Assembly (NCBI GenBank): GCA_041859205.1
Contig: JBHEKU010000068.1
Span: 1 to 26,059 of the forward strand
Direction: 5' to 3'
DNA from: JAFDZO01 sp041859205
GTDB lineage: Bacteria > Bacteroidota > Ignavibacteria > Tepidaquicellales > Tepidaquicellaceae
Length of the DNA: 26,059 bases
A model generated the notes under the pieces. That model saw only the letters and a list, made by a program, of their open reading frames with translations, searched no databases and was not told the origin of the DNA. Of this stretch, positions 1-8,263 are shown in pieces (position 1 is the stretch's first letter; every line of letters begins with the position of its first letter). The translations under genes were made by a program, and so were the position numbers.

Positions 1-906
<906 letters not shown>

Positions 907-1011
907 AATTAAATGTCTTGTTTGATTTCCTAAGCTACAAGGTTTTAACTTTTTCTCAATTACGCACTAAACTTGTATATTGCTAAATATAAAGCTTGTG
1001 TTAAAATTATT

Positions 1012-1028
1012 GGTATATTTTAAAGAAC
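1012..1028 (-). promoter_or_regulatory. boxA-like antitermination element 1 of the rRNA leader
   Basis: The minus strand reads GTTCTTTAAAATATACC. This resembles the boxA element of rRNA leaders (E. coli TGCTCTTTAACA; Bacteroidota leaders often carry GTTCTTTGA-type versions). It lies about 20 nt downstream of the expected transcription start of the proximal promoter and about 105 nt before the 16S 5' end, which is where Nus-factor antitermination signals sit. A second copy lies at 1117-1132. Confidence 0.6.
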
Positions 1029-1053
1029 TTTTGATCGTTTTTTGCACGAATTA

Positions 1054-1084
1054 CAAAGTTAATAAGAATCCTTTAAAAAGTCAA
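1054..1084 (-). promoter_or_regulatory. Proximal rRNA promoter (P1)
   Basis: On the minus strand TTGACT (1084 to 1079) is followed after 17 nt by TAACTTTG (1061 to 1054). TAACTTTG matches the Bacteroidetes-type -7 consensus TAnnTTTG, and the upstream TTG lies 20 nt away, within the usual -33/-7 spacing. The same hexamers also fit an ordinary sigma70 -35/-10 layout. Transcription would start near 1047, giving a leader of about 140 nt before 16S rRNA. Confidence 0.65.
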
Positions 1085-1116
1085 GTTACTTATCGTAACT
1101 TTAACAACTTTTTTTC

Positions 1117-1132
1117 GGATTTTTTAAAGAAC
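1117..1132 (-). promoter_or_regulatory. boxA-like antitermination element 2 (distal copy)
   Basis: The minus strand reads GTTCTTTAAAAAATCC, sharing its first 11 bases with the proximal boxA-like element at 1012-1028. It lies downstream of the distal promoter box at 1170-1177, so each promoter seems to be followed by its own boxA copy. Confidence 0.5.
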
Positions 1133-1169
1133 TTTCTGTGTAACTTTTGATGCGTTTTCGATTGAATTA

Positions 1170-1177
1170 CAAATATA
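1170..1177 (-). promoter_or_regulatory. Distal rRNA promoter -7 box (P2)
   Basis: The minus strand reads TATATTTG, an exact match to TAnnTTTG, and continues TAATTC just as the proximal box does (both read TTTGTAATTC). I do not see a well-spaced -33 TTG upstream; the nearest TTTG is 27 nt away. The upstream half is therefore uncertain. The call rests on the -7 match and on the duplication of the whole promoter/boxA block. Confidence 0.4.
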
Positions 1178-1421
1178 GTAATAATTTAATATTTCTTTTA
1201 GGCACAAATTTTGGGATAGACCTACTCTCGGAAAAGTTAGAATACGCTCTGAATATGAATAAAAAACGATGGTGTACTACGTATAACTACGCGCAAATCA
1301 TAAAAGTTCAATTTTCTGAACGGCATTAATGAATTGTATCTATTGTGTTATCAGGGTGTTAATTTTCTGCAAAATTGCGGCTGTTTCCGGAATAAAACAC
1401 AATAAGTCTATGCGATATCTT

Positions 1422-1463
1422 AACCACAGAGAGCACAGATTGAAGTTCACAGAGAACACAGAG
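1422..1463. repeat. 'accacagag...cacagagaacacagag' intergenic repeat
   Basis: An imperfect internal repetition of the words CACAGAG, GCACAGA and ACACAGAG. Degenerate 'ACCACAGAGNNCACAGAG' elements occur in intergenic regions of many environmental bacteria, so I read this as one copy of such a family. Its function is unknown. A comparable but different element lies at 17988-18103. Confidence 0.5.
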
Positions 1464-1634
1464 ATTTTTATTTATTAAAAAATTTATACAAATTTGACAA
1501 AGAGAACTTTTTATGATGATTTTTTCTCATTTTCCTGCTTTCAAACCAGGACGTTGAGAATGGGTGAGAACAGGGAGAGTTGGAATCTGAAAAATAAAAT
1601 TTTGATAACTTGTTACTGTTCTCCATTTTATACT

Positions 1635-1660
1635 GTTTGCGAAACCCCTGTTTCGCAAAC
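1635..1660. repeat. Palindromic hairpin A, 11-bp perfect stem, loop CCCT
   Basis: The arms GTTTGCGAAAC (1635-1645) and GTTTCGCAAAC (1650-1660) are exact reverse complements around the 4-nt loop CCCT. The core AAACCCCTGTTT (1642-1653) is the exact reverse complement of the core of hairpin B (1681-1692). There is no T-tract on either strand directly after it, so it is not an obvious terminator. Confidence 0.8.
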
Positions 1661-1674
1661 TATTTTTATCTTTT

Positions 1675-1698
1675 CGTCCCAAACAGGGGTTTGGGACG
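1675..1698. repeat. Palindromic hairpin B, 10-bp perfect stem, loop AGGG
   Basis: The arms CGTCCCAAAC (1675-1684) and GTTTGGGACG (1689-1698) are exact reverse complements around the loop AGGG. The loop is the reverse complement of hairpin A's loop CCCT, so the two could form a kissing interaction or a longer alternative duplex. It lies 14 bp after hairpin A. Confidence 0.8.
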
Positions 1699-1734
1699 TA
1701 GAAGTTTGGTTTATTCTGATACGAATTCTTTCCT

Positions 1735-1760
1735 GCTTCCCAACGTCCCCGTTGAGAAGC
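1735..1760. repeat. Palindromic hairpin C, 10-bp stem with one mismatch
   Basis: The arms GCTTCCCAAC (1735-1744) and GTTGAGAAGC (1751-1760) pair with one mismatch around the loop GTCCCC. The words CCCAAC and GTCCC are shared in style with hairpin B and with the stretch at 1778-1783, which suggests one repeat family rather than unrelated stems. Confidence 0.65.
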
Positions 1761-1788
1761 TAAATTAGTATAACATTCCCAACGAGGA

Positions 1789-1804
1789 TCCCGCTAAAGC
1801 GGGA
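1789..1804. repeat. Palindromic hairpin D, 6-bp stem, loop TAAA
   Basis: TCCCGC (1789-1794) and GCGGGA (1799-1804) pair around TAAA. It is preceded by TTCCCAACGAGGA, related to hairpin C. It lies about 55 bp downstream of the end of the subtilase gene on the minus strand, but no T-run follows, so a terminator role is only possible. Confidence 0.55.
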
Positions 1805-1857
1805 CAAGCAGTTGTGAATTAGTGGAATAGCGTCTAAATTTTGATGAACTATTGAAT

Positions 1858-4800
1858 CTATCTCACCACTACAAACTTCCCTATCTTCTCTTCCACTTCA
1901 ACGCCTTGCGAATTCTTTCCGGTTGCCCTATATATATATATTCCTGAACCGACTTTCGTTCCGGCCATATCCGTTAAATTCCACTCTGCGCCGCCGTTGC
2001 CGTCCTTCTCGTCTATTTCTCCTATGAACTTACCGTTCAAATCAAATATTTTTATATTCGCTGAGACTGTCAGATTTGCAAATGTTACATAATCCTGACC
2101 CATACTGCTTGCCCATGGATTCGGATATACATACATATCTTTTAAATCTTCCTTATTAAAGATTAAACCGAAACTTCCTCCGGCGCCGTCTACTACCTTT
2201 ACACCGCTTACGGAATATACATTCTTAGCTGTGAGTATATATGTCTTGCCTGTAGCCCCTATAAGCGCTTTATCGTCAAGATTTAAGTAAAGCACTGAAC
2301 GGTTTGCATCGAATGAAATGCTATTCACGCCTATATTAAACGGAGCTACGTTGTAATTACTCCTGTTAAATCCTGTAACAGAATCAACGGGGAGATTAAA
2401 CTCGACCTTCAGTTTGTTCTTATCAATAAGCGTAACTGACTTTATAAAGAACTTGACTGAATCAAACTGAGCGACTGCAAAGTTTATCGATGAAGTATCA
2501 ACGGGTGAATTATAAAAATCACGCAGACCGACTGCCTTCAGATTATAATTTCCGTTCGCTAATCTGTTATTATAAATCAATAAATACTCATAGGAGTTTT
2601 TTATAGCTATGTTATCGGGATTGCCGACTCCTCCCAGTACAAACGAATTCATATTCGGGATTACTGACTGAATATTCTCTGAGAGCTTAACGCTTATATA
2701 TCCGTTATTCTCCGACTTTGCAGAAACTATCCTTGCCTTATTATGAACGTACGCTTTTACAGCATTCGATAAATAACTTTCCTTGTAGCCGCCTGTGACA
2801 GACACAGAAGAAACTTTATAATAATAATTTTTTCTGTTGGTAACATTTGCATCGGAATACGACGCTGAATTCACCGAATCATATAAAACAAAGTTCTGAT
2901 TTGAATCAGTATCTGCTCTGTAAATTTTATAGTAGCTTACATTCTGCACCGGAGCAAATTCTATTCTTACTAAATTAGAATCGGTGCTGTATGTCGTAAT
3001 ATTTCCGGGAGTGGACGGTCCGGAAAAGTTGACATTTTTTTCATAAAAAAATAAAGTATCGTTCACTGTATTCAAACCGATTTCATTAACACCGTTGCCG
3101 TCAAAGTCATATACGATTTGATTCACCGTATTAATATCACTCATAGAATAAACCGGCTCGATATGCCCTTTTGAAGAATTATATTTTAAGATATAAAAAT
3201 TCGTACCGGTGTTAACTAAAATTTCATCTTTGTTATCTGCATCTATATCTCCTGCTCTGGTAGAAGTCTCTACATAAGATTTATATCCGTTGATATCGAC
3301 TACATCCCATAAGTCAAAATTCTCTCCGTTAGATTTGTAAACCAGCAGCTCATAGTACTGGAGCAAGTCGTTATTATTACTGACTGAGCCTACTGCAAAT
3401 TCTTTTATTCCGTCACCGTCAAAATCGCCGCTGATAACATTATCTGCTCTGATAGAGCGATACGTGCTGTCAAGAAAAATCCTGTTAAATTCTGAACCCG
3501 ATTTATTATCAACCGGAGGAGAATTTGAGTAAACCTGTATCGCCGTCTGAGGCAAATCAGTTGTGTAAGACTCAAATGAGTTTGTGAATATTATCTGTGT
3601 ATATCCGTTGTTAAAAAAATCTCCGACTATAACGTTTTGCGAGCTTGCCTCTGCAGTAAGATTTCCTGTTTTATGATACGGAAGAATTTCAAGCTCCGTA
3701 AAATTGTTTCCGGCAGTATTCTCTAAAATTTTTAATCCCTTATCTTTATCTGCAAATCCGAAAACTTCTTTTTTATTATCGCCGTTTATATCTGCAAATC
3801 CTGCCGACCAGAAATTATTCTGCGATGAATCGCTCCATATTAAAACATCGGGCATAGATGTATTTGATGACTGAGTATATATAAATCCGTTCCTCTGCTG
3901 CGAAGTAAGCAAATCGAGCTTGCCGTCACCGTTTATATCGGCTATATCGCGTGCGACTTTGTAATCTCCCCAGTTATTATTTGAAATTTTCTGAAACAAT
4001 CCCGATGAAAATTGATAAACGTTAAGGCGTAAATTATTTTTTATATCATTCAGCAAAATGTCTTTTTGTCCGTTGCCGTTTATATCAACTATAGAATAAC
4101 ATGACTGGGCATTAAACAGTGAGTAAGGCTTTTTGCTGTAGCCGTATTGATTTATTTGATTTCCTGCAATGAAAGAAAAAAGAGAATCGGTGAATGTAAC
4201 AGTTTTTCCATTGAGCGATTGCGCTTCAATGTAATATTCGTACTCAGTGCCCGGAGATAAATTTTCGCTGCCTATAATTCCGTAATGCAATTCAGCTATA
4301 AATCCTATATTGGGAGTGCCGACATCTGCTAAAATAAAATTAAAAGGCTCAGGCACATTTTTTCTTTTATAATAAATTTTTCCAAGCGTTCTTTTATTAG
4401 TGCTGAATGCAATCAACTCCGATGTATTGTTTTTATCTATGATGCTTCCGGATGTAATACCTGTAATCTGCGGAGGAAGTTTATCTTTGAAAATTACCTG
4501 CCTGTGCTCTACAGTTCTTCCTGAATTACTATTGATTGAAAGTCTTAATGTATAAGATGTATCGGGCAAAGAAGAGATATTCCACCTGTAAACAGTATCG
4601 TTCAATACCTGTGAAGTTTGATTCGTTACAAGCGGAATCCAGTTCTCGCTTCTGTAACCTACAGAATAATAGATTGAGTATGACTGCAATAGCGGTGATG
4701 CCGCCGAGATACAAATCGGAATTATATCACTGAATGTTGTGTAATCCTGAAACGGAAAGTGAATTCTCGCTACTGAAGGAAAGGCAACATTCTGTACTGA

Positions 4801-6192
4801 CTTCAATGCATCTACTCTGCCCGATGAATATAAATTATTCCATCCTGATTGATTCGGGAATAATGCCGTATTCGATACAAGTATTCCACGGATTTCTTCA
4901 TTGGTAAGATTCGGATTTATGCTCTTCATCAGCGCAGCAACACCGACAATTATCGGAGCTGAGAATGAAGTACCGTTGATATTATCATAGTCGCCGCCAT
5001 AGGTTGAACTTCCCTTTCCTTTACGCATAGTCGTAAAAATCTGAAAGCCGGGAGCGTAGATATCAACTGTTGCTCCATAGGAAGAAGAAGAAAATCTTGC
5101 ATCATCAGGCGCAGATGCGCCGACTGAAATTACTTCATCATAAGCTGAAGGGTAATGCAGTCTGTCGCTGCCGTCATTTCCTGCCGAACAAATTATTGTT
5201 ACATTTTTTGAGTAAGCAAATTTTACTACATCTTTTAAAAGATTGCTATAGACATAATCTCCGAAGCTGAAATTAAAAATTTTCACTCCCTGAGCAATAC
5301 CGTAGAGTACGGCATTTGCAACATCATCTTCTTCACCAAAACCCTCTGCATCAAATGCCCGCATAATAAGTACTTTACACTTTGGCGCAATTGAAGAAAT
5401 ACCCAGCGCATTATTGAATGACGCATTTATAATTCCTGTAACAGCTGTACCGTGTGAATTTTTGTTATCGTCAGTCGGGTCGTTATCGGGAGTAAGATAA
5501 TCACCTCTTCGCGGATCTCCCGTGAAAGGCTCATCGGTAAAATCCCATCCGCGCCAGTCATCTGTGAAACCGTTGTTATCATCATCAACACCATTGGAAC
5601 GTTTATCCCTCCCAAGCCCGTCAACCCCCATCTCGCCATAATTCAGCTTGTAAGATTTTTGCAAATCGGGATGAAGAAAGTCTAAGCCTGTATCAATAAC
5701 TCCAAGCACAAGATTTGAATCGCCCTGAGTGATATTCCACACTGAAGGCATTCCGATTAACGGAAGAGAATACTGGTTGCTGTAATAAGTATCGTTTGGA
5801 TCAAACTCAATTTTAAGAACTCTGTTAGTTTCTATGTACTCTACATATTCATTTTTAGAGAGAATGGAAAGAAGATCGCCCGATAAATTTTGAGCAACGC
5901 TTATTAAAAAAATTCTATCTAATCCTGTTGAAGAATTGTCGAAATTTCCCTGTGGAATTTTATCGAACAATAGTTTAGAATTGATAACATTAAACCTGCT
6001 TAAGGTTTTTGTTACAGAGTATTTATCCGAACGTATCGAATTATTTTTAAATGAAGTTAATAATTCAGCGGGAGCATTTTGCTTCAGCTTTATTATAACC
6101 TGAGTTGTTTGCGCCGTAAGTGAGGATGATAATGCTAAAAATAAAACAAATATGAATATACTTTTTCTACGAAAATTTTTCCTGAAAGACAT
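1858..6192 (-). CDS. Secreted S8 subtilisin-like peptidase with FG-GAP-like repeats and T9SS C-terminal sorting domain
   Basis: A 1444-residue exported serine protease. Residues 1-28 form a signal peptide (basic start, hydrophobic core, end near LTAQ). About 30-140 look like a propeptide. The subtilase domain spans about 145-465 with Asp167 (VIDTG), His247 (SHGTA), oxyanion Asn339 (SAGND) and Ser409 (NGTSFSAP). Acidic loops such as DDDNN near 203 suggest calcium sites. About 700-1045 contain several D-N/D-G-D/N-G-type repeats (DINGNGQKD, DINGDGKLD, DINGDNKKE, DFDGDGIKE, DIDADNKDE, DFDGNGVNE), like FG-GAP/VCBS propeller repeats. A fibronectin-III-like segment follows at about 1060-1150. The last ~90 residues (from YVYPNPW at 1354 to the KFVVVR end) match a type A T9SS sorting domain. 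It probably degrades protein at the cell surface. The catalytic set is complete, so it should be active. It lies 105 bp downstream of the small membrane protein gene. Confidence 0.93.
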   Translation of the reverse strand: MSFRKNFRRKSIFIFVLFLALSSSLTAQTTQVIIKLKQNAPAELLTSFKNNSIRSDKYSVTKTLSRFNVINSKLLFDKIPQGNFDNSSTGLDRIFLISVAQNLSGDLLSILSKNEYVEYIETNRVLKIEFDPNDTYYSNQYSLPLIGMPSVWNITQGDSNLVLGVIDTGLDFLHPDLQKSYKLNYGEMGVDGLGRDKRSNGVDDDNNGFTDDWRGWDFTDEPFTGDPRRGDYLTPDNDPTDDNKNSHGTAVTGIINASFNNALGISSIAPKCKVLIMRAFDAEGFGEEDDVANAVLYGIAQGVKIFNFSFGDYVYSNLLKDVVKFAYSKNVTIICSAGNDGSDRLHYPSAYDEVISVGASAPDDARFSSSSYGATVDIYAPGFQIFTTMRKGKGSSTYGGDYDNINGTSFSAPIIVGVAALMKSINPNLTNEEIRGILVSNTALFPNQSGWNNLYSSGRVDALKSVQNVAFPSVARIHFPFQDYTTFSDIIPICISAASPLLQSYSIYYSVGYRSENWIPLVTNQTSQVLNDTVYRWNISSLPDTSYTLRLSINSNSGRTVEHRQVIFKDKLPPQITGITSGSIIDKNNTSELIAFSTNKRTLGKIYYKRKNVPEPFNFILADVGTPNIGFIAELHYGIIGSENLSPGTEYEYYIEAQSLNGKTVTFTDSLFSFIAGNQINQYGYSKKPYSLFNAQSCYSIVDINGNGQKDILLNDIKNNLRLNVYQFSSGLFQKISNNNWGDYKVARDIADINGDGKLDLLTSQQRNGFIYTQSSNTSMPDVLIWSDSSQNNFWSAGFADINGDNKKEVFGFADKDKGLKILENTAGNNFTELEILPYHKTGNLTAEASSQNVIVGDFFNNGYTQIIFTNSFESYTTDLPQTAIQVYSNSPPVDNKSGSEFNRIFLDSTYRSIRADNVISGDFDGDGIKEFAVGSVSNNNDLLQYYELLVYKSNGENFDLWDVVDINGYKSYVETSTRAGDIDADNKDEILVNTGTNFYILKYNSSKGHIEPVYSMSDINTVNQIVYDFDGNGVNEIGLNTVNDTLFFYEKNVNFSGPSTPGNITTYSTDSNLVRIEFAPVQNVSYYKIYRADTDSNQNFVLYDSVNSASYSDANVTNRKNYYYKVSSVSVTGGYKESYLSNAVKAYVHNKARIVSAKSENNGYISVKLSENIQSVIPNMNSFVLGGVGNPDNIAIKNSYEYLLIYNNRLANGNYNLKAVGLRDFYNSPVDTSSINFAVAQFDSVKFFIKSVTLIDKNKLKVEFNLPVDSVTGFNRSNYNVAPFNIGVNSISFDANRSVLYLNLDDKALIGATGKTYILTAKNVYSVSGVKVVDGAGGSFGLIFNKEDLKDMYVYPNPWASSMGQDYVTFANLTVSANIKIFDLNGKFIGEIDEKDGNGGAEWNLTDMAGTKVGSGIYIYRATGKNSQGVEVEEKIGKFVVVR

Positions 6193-6297
6193 TAAGTGTG
6201 GTTAAATGAGGTATAAATCGGCTATAGGTATTCTCCGAGAGTTTTAATCTAAATTTGATTTTTTGATAAACAATTTCAAGGGAGAAAATATATATCC

Positions 6298-6765
6298 CTA
6301 CGCTCTATACGGTTTCACTTTTGCGTCAACAAGCATATCTATGAGAACGTCAAGTCTTCGCTTGAGATTTTGTTCCGCATCATTATAAAGGTTGGGGTTT
6401 AATATAAATCCCGCATAAGCAAAACCGGGCTGTTCTCCAATTACAAGATAATTACTGAAGAATCCGCCGATACCCTTTAATTGTCCCGGTTCAGGCGCAA
6501 CAGCAACAACTACCTGAAACCTGTTGTTCAACGCTCCGGGTGCAGTAGTAGCGAAAATGTGAACCTGAAAATCTCTGTATGGTCCTGCAAATCCGGTTTC
6601 AGTTCTCTGAAATCCGAGTTCAGCAACTCCATCGATAGTATCAAGCATTGCAGAGGTTTTTTTACCGTAGGTTTTAGAATTGAATCTTTTCACATAGAAA
6701 AGAATGAAGAGAATACAAATGCCAGCTAGCCCTATTAAAACTAAATTGCTTAAAATAGTTTCCAT
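6298..6765 (-). CDS. Small membrane-anchored protein of unknown function
   Basis: 155 residues. I do not recognise a named family. Residues 6-26 form one hydrophobic segment (NLVLIGLAGICILFILFYV) followed by a basic patch (KRFNSKTYGKK), so the protein is probably anchored in the inner membrane with the N-terminus outside. The remaining ~120 residues are soluble and mixed alpha/beta in character (VHIFATTAPG, FQVVVAVAPEPG, GFAYAGFILNP, then a C-terminal amphipathic helix), with several Gly/Pro turns. No catalytic motif is visible. It is on the same strand as the S8 gene downstream (105 bp gap) and the S41 gene upstream, whose terminator at 6850-6874 suggests this gene has its own promoter in the 85 bp between. 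Length and reading frame look intact. Confidence 0.7.
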   Translation of the reverse strand: METILSNLVLIGLAGICILFILFYVKRFNSKTYGKKTSAMLDTIDGVAELGFQRTETGFAGPYRDFQVHIFATTAPGALNNRFQVVVAVAPEPGQLKGIGGFFSNYLVIGEQPGFAYAGFILNPNLYNDAEQNLKRRLDVLIDMLVDAKVKPYRA

Positions 6766-6849
6766 AGAAATTTATTTAGGGGAAAATAATTATGATGAAT
6801 GAGTTTTTCAACTCTTATATTTGTTACTGCGAGTTAAGTGGAGAAAAGA

Positions 6850-6874
6850 TTCCGCCCGTAAAACCCGGGCGGAA
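6850..6874 (-). terminator. Rho-independent terminator after the S41 peptidase gene
   Basis: TTCCGCCCG (6850-6858) and CGGGCGGAA (6866-6874) form a 9-bp GC-rich stem with a 7-nt loop. On the minus strand it follows the S41 stop codon by about 11 bp and is followed by TCTTTTCTC, a moderate U-tract. GC-rich stems are rare in this AT-rich DNA, which supports the call. Confidence 0.75.
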
Positions 6875-6885
6875 ATAATAGCGGA

Positions 6886-8214
6886 TTAATTTATTTTTTT
6901 ATTTTCTTCCTGCATGCCGTCTGAGTACATTCCTGTTAGTGAGATAACATTCCCGGACACATCAGTATTAAATTTTATTCTGAAGTTATCTCTTCCGTCA
7001 AGCGCAAAGTAATCTATTCTTATCGGAATTAGTTTTGTTTTGCCCAATACGCCGGGTCTTTCATATATAAGCTGGCCGCTCTCAAAATAAACTTTTCTTA
7101 TGCCGTAGTCTCCGGCGTATTTCTGTAAAACATCAGGAGAAACACTTACAGGATTAATCTCTGCTTCGAGCGGTTCGATATTCCATTTATACTCAATCTT
7201 CTTTTCTTCTGAATTAGTATTAGCTGCAAGTTTTTTAAATATTTCTATCTGAGCAATTGTAAGCGCATCTTCTTTTTTGCAAGCGATGTCCGGTGCAATG
7301 CCTGTACCTTCCCAGTTAGTTTTTGTTATAGGATTTATTGCTCTTCCTGTAGGAATGAACGCTGTGAAGAATTCAGAGATTCTCATTCCGCCGCCCGGGT
7401 TTGCGCCCCCGCCGGTATTTTCTCCTATGATAGTAGCGCGTTTGAGATTTTTTAAATTGTAAGTGAACTCCTCTGCTCCCGAAAAAGTAAACTTAGATGT
7501 GAGCACATAAACATCCATCTTTGGCATTTTTTTGCCGGGGACTGTTTCTAAAGTCCAGTACTCAGTTGTCTCATCTTTTTTTCGATAATACAGATCATTC
7601 AGATGTACTTTGCCGTCAAAAAGATAACTGCAAAGAAACTGCACCATATTGGGGTCGCCTCCGCCGTTTTCTCTGAGATCAAAAATTATTGCATTTGTGT
7701 TAGAAAGAAAATTCATCGCTGCTGCGCCGGTTTCTTTAGCAATTGTTACATCTGTAAATCCGCGCAAGTCTATATATCCGATATTGCCGTTCAAAATTTC
7801 TAACTTCTTAAACCCGTAATTGTTTTCTCTCATTTCCTCTTCATATTTTTTGCGGAGGATAGGATTGTTTTCCTCGTCATTGCCTGCGCTTAATAAATCT
7901 GCTGCCATTTCAGGATTGAATCCGAAACGAAGATGTTTATCATGCGTGATGGATTGCAGATCATTAGTAATTACCTGTGAAAACTCTCTCGGGTCTTCAA
8001 TTTTATCGTAAATTTTATTTTTAAGATTGTCGTTAAGCATTGTTTCAACTTTTTGAGCAACATCTAAAAAAATATAATTTTCGATGAGAGTTTTTGAGAG
8101 ATTTGTTATAGCTTCCGATTTCATTTTTGAATCTAGCTTTACATCGGGGCGCTGCTGCTGCGCCTGTAATTTGAATGCCATCATAAATAGTAAGATTGTT
8201 ATTATTGTTTTCAT
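6886..8214 (-). CDS. S41 family peptidase (IRBP-like / tricorn-core type), exported
   Basis: 442 residues with a signal peptide (1-19, ending FKLQAQ). The N-terminal helical region (about 25-100) resembles the domain that precedes the core in interphotoreceptor-retinoid-binding-protein-like S41 proteins and ends in HDKHLRFGF (91-99). The S41 core covers about 140-315. It contains the GYIDLRGF strand, the DLRENGGG turn (179-186), the nucleophile motif TFSGAEE with Ser245, and ENTGGGANPGG (265-275). No PDZ domain is obvious, unlike CtpA-type S41 enzymes. The last ~90 residues form a beta-rich tail (YAGDYG, then QLIYERPG) like those appended to beta-lactamase and S41 proteins in this phylum. The likely role is periplasmic cleavage of peptides; the substrate is unknown. 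The gene follows the MarR-GNAT gene by 49 bp and ends at a strong terminator, so the two may be co-transcribed and regulated together. Confidence 0.88.
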   Translation of the reverse strand: MKTIITILLFMMAFKLQAQQQRPDVKLDSKMKSEAITNLSKTLIENYIFLDVAQKVETMLNDNLKNKIYDKIEDPREFSQVITNDLQSITHDKHLRFGFNPEMAADLLSAGNDEENNPILRKKYEEEMRENNYGFKKLEILNGNIGYIDLRGFTDVTIAKETGAAAMNFLSNTNAIIFDLRENGGGDPNMVQFLCSYLFDGKVHLNDLYYRKKDETTEYWTLETVPGKKMPKMDVYVLTSKFTFSGAEEFTYNLKNLKRATIIGENTGGGANPGGGMRISEFFTAFIPTGRAINPITKTNWEGTGIAPDIACKKEDALTIAQIEIFKKLAANTNSEEKKIEYKWNIEPLEAEINPVSVSPDVLQKYAGDYGIRKVYFESGQLIYERPGVLGKTKLIPIRIDYFALDGRDNFRIKFNTDVSGNVISLTGMYSDGMQEENKKIN

Positions 8215-8263
8215 AAAATTAATTTTTAAAAGTAAGACGTTTATATTTAAAAAAAGTCGCGGT

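Larger units (their letters stand above)
907..1857. other. Gene-free stretch between the 16S gene and the first subtilase gene
   Basis: About 950 bp without a convincing gene. The part next to 16S (907-1180) holds the rRNA leader and two promoter/boxA modules. From about 1180 to 1420 I see nothing beyond AT-rich sequence. A short dispersed-type repeat lies at 1422-1463 and four hairpin-forming palindromes at 1635-1804. Two short open frames here (1147-1329 and 1494-1763) have no recognisable protein character; one runs through the promoter box and the other through the palindromes. Confidence 0.7.

Noticed and set aside
1147..1329. 60-codon open frame upstream of the rRNA genes
   Set aside because: Runs across the distal rRNA promoter box; no recognisable domain, signal or neighbour support.
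1494..1763. 89-codon open frame
   Set aside because: It translates the palindromic hairpin cluster (CETPVSQT, SSQTGVW), so the frame is a by-product of the repeats.
1635..1804. CRISPR array
   Set aside because: The palindromes differ in sequence and spacing, with no constant direct repeat, no regular spacers and no cas genes.
1789..1804. Intrinsic terminator of the large S8 gene
   Set aside because: Only a 6-bp stem and no T-run after it on the minus strand; treated as part of the repeat cluster.
5427..5639. 70-codon open frame inside the S8 gene
   Set aside because: Alternate frame of the conserved subtilase domain; the S8 motifs prove which frame is real.
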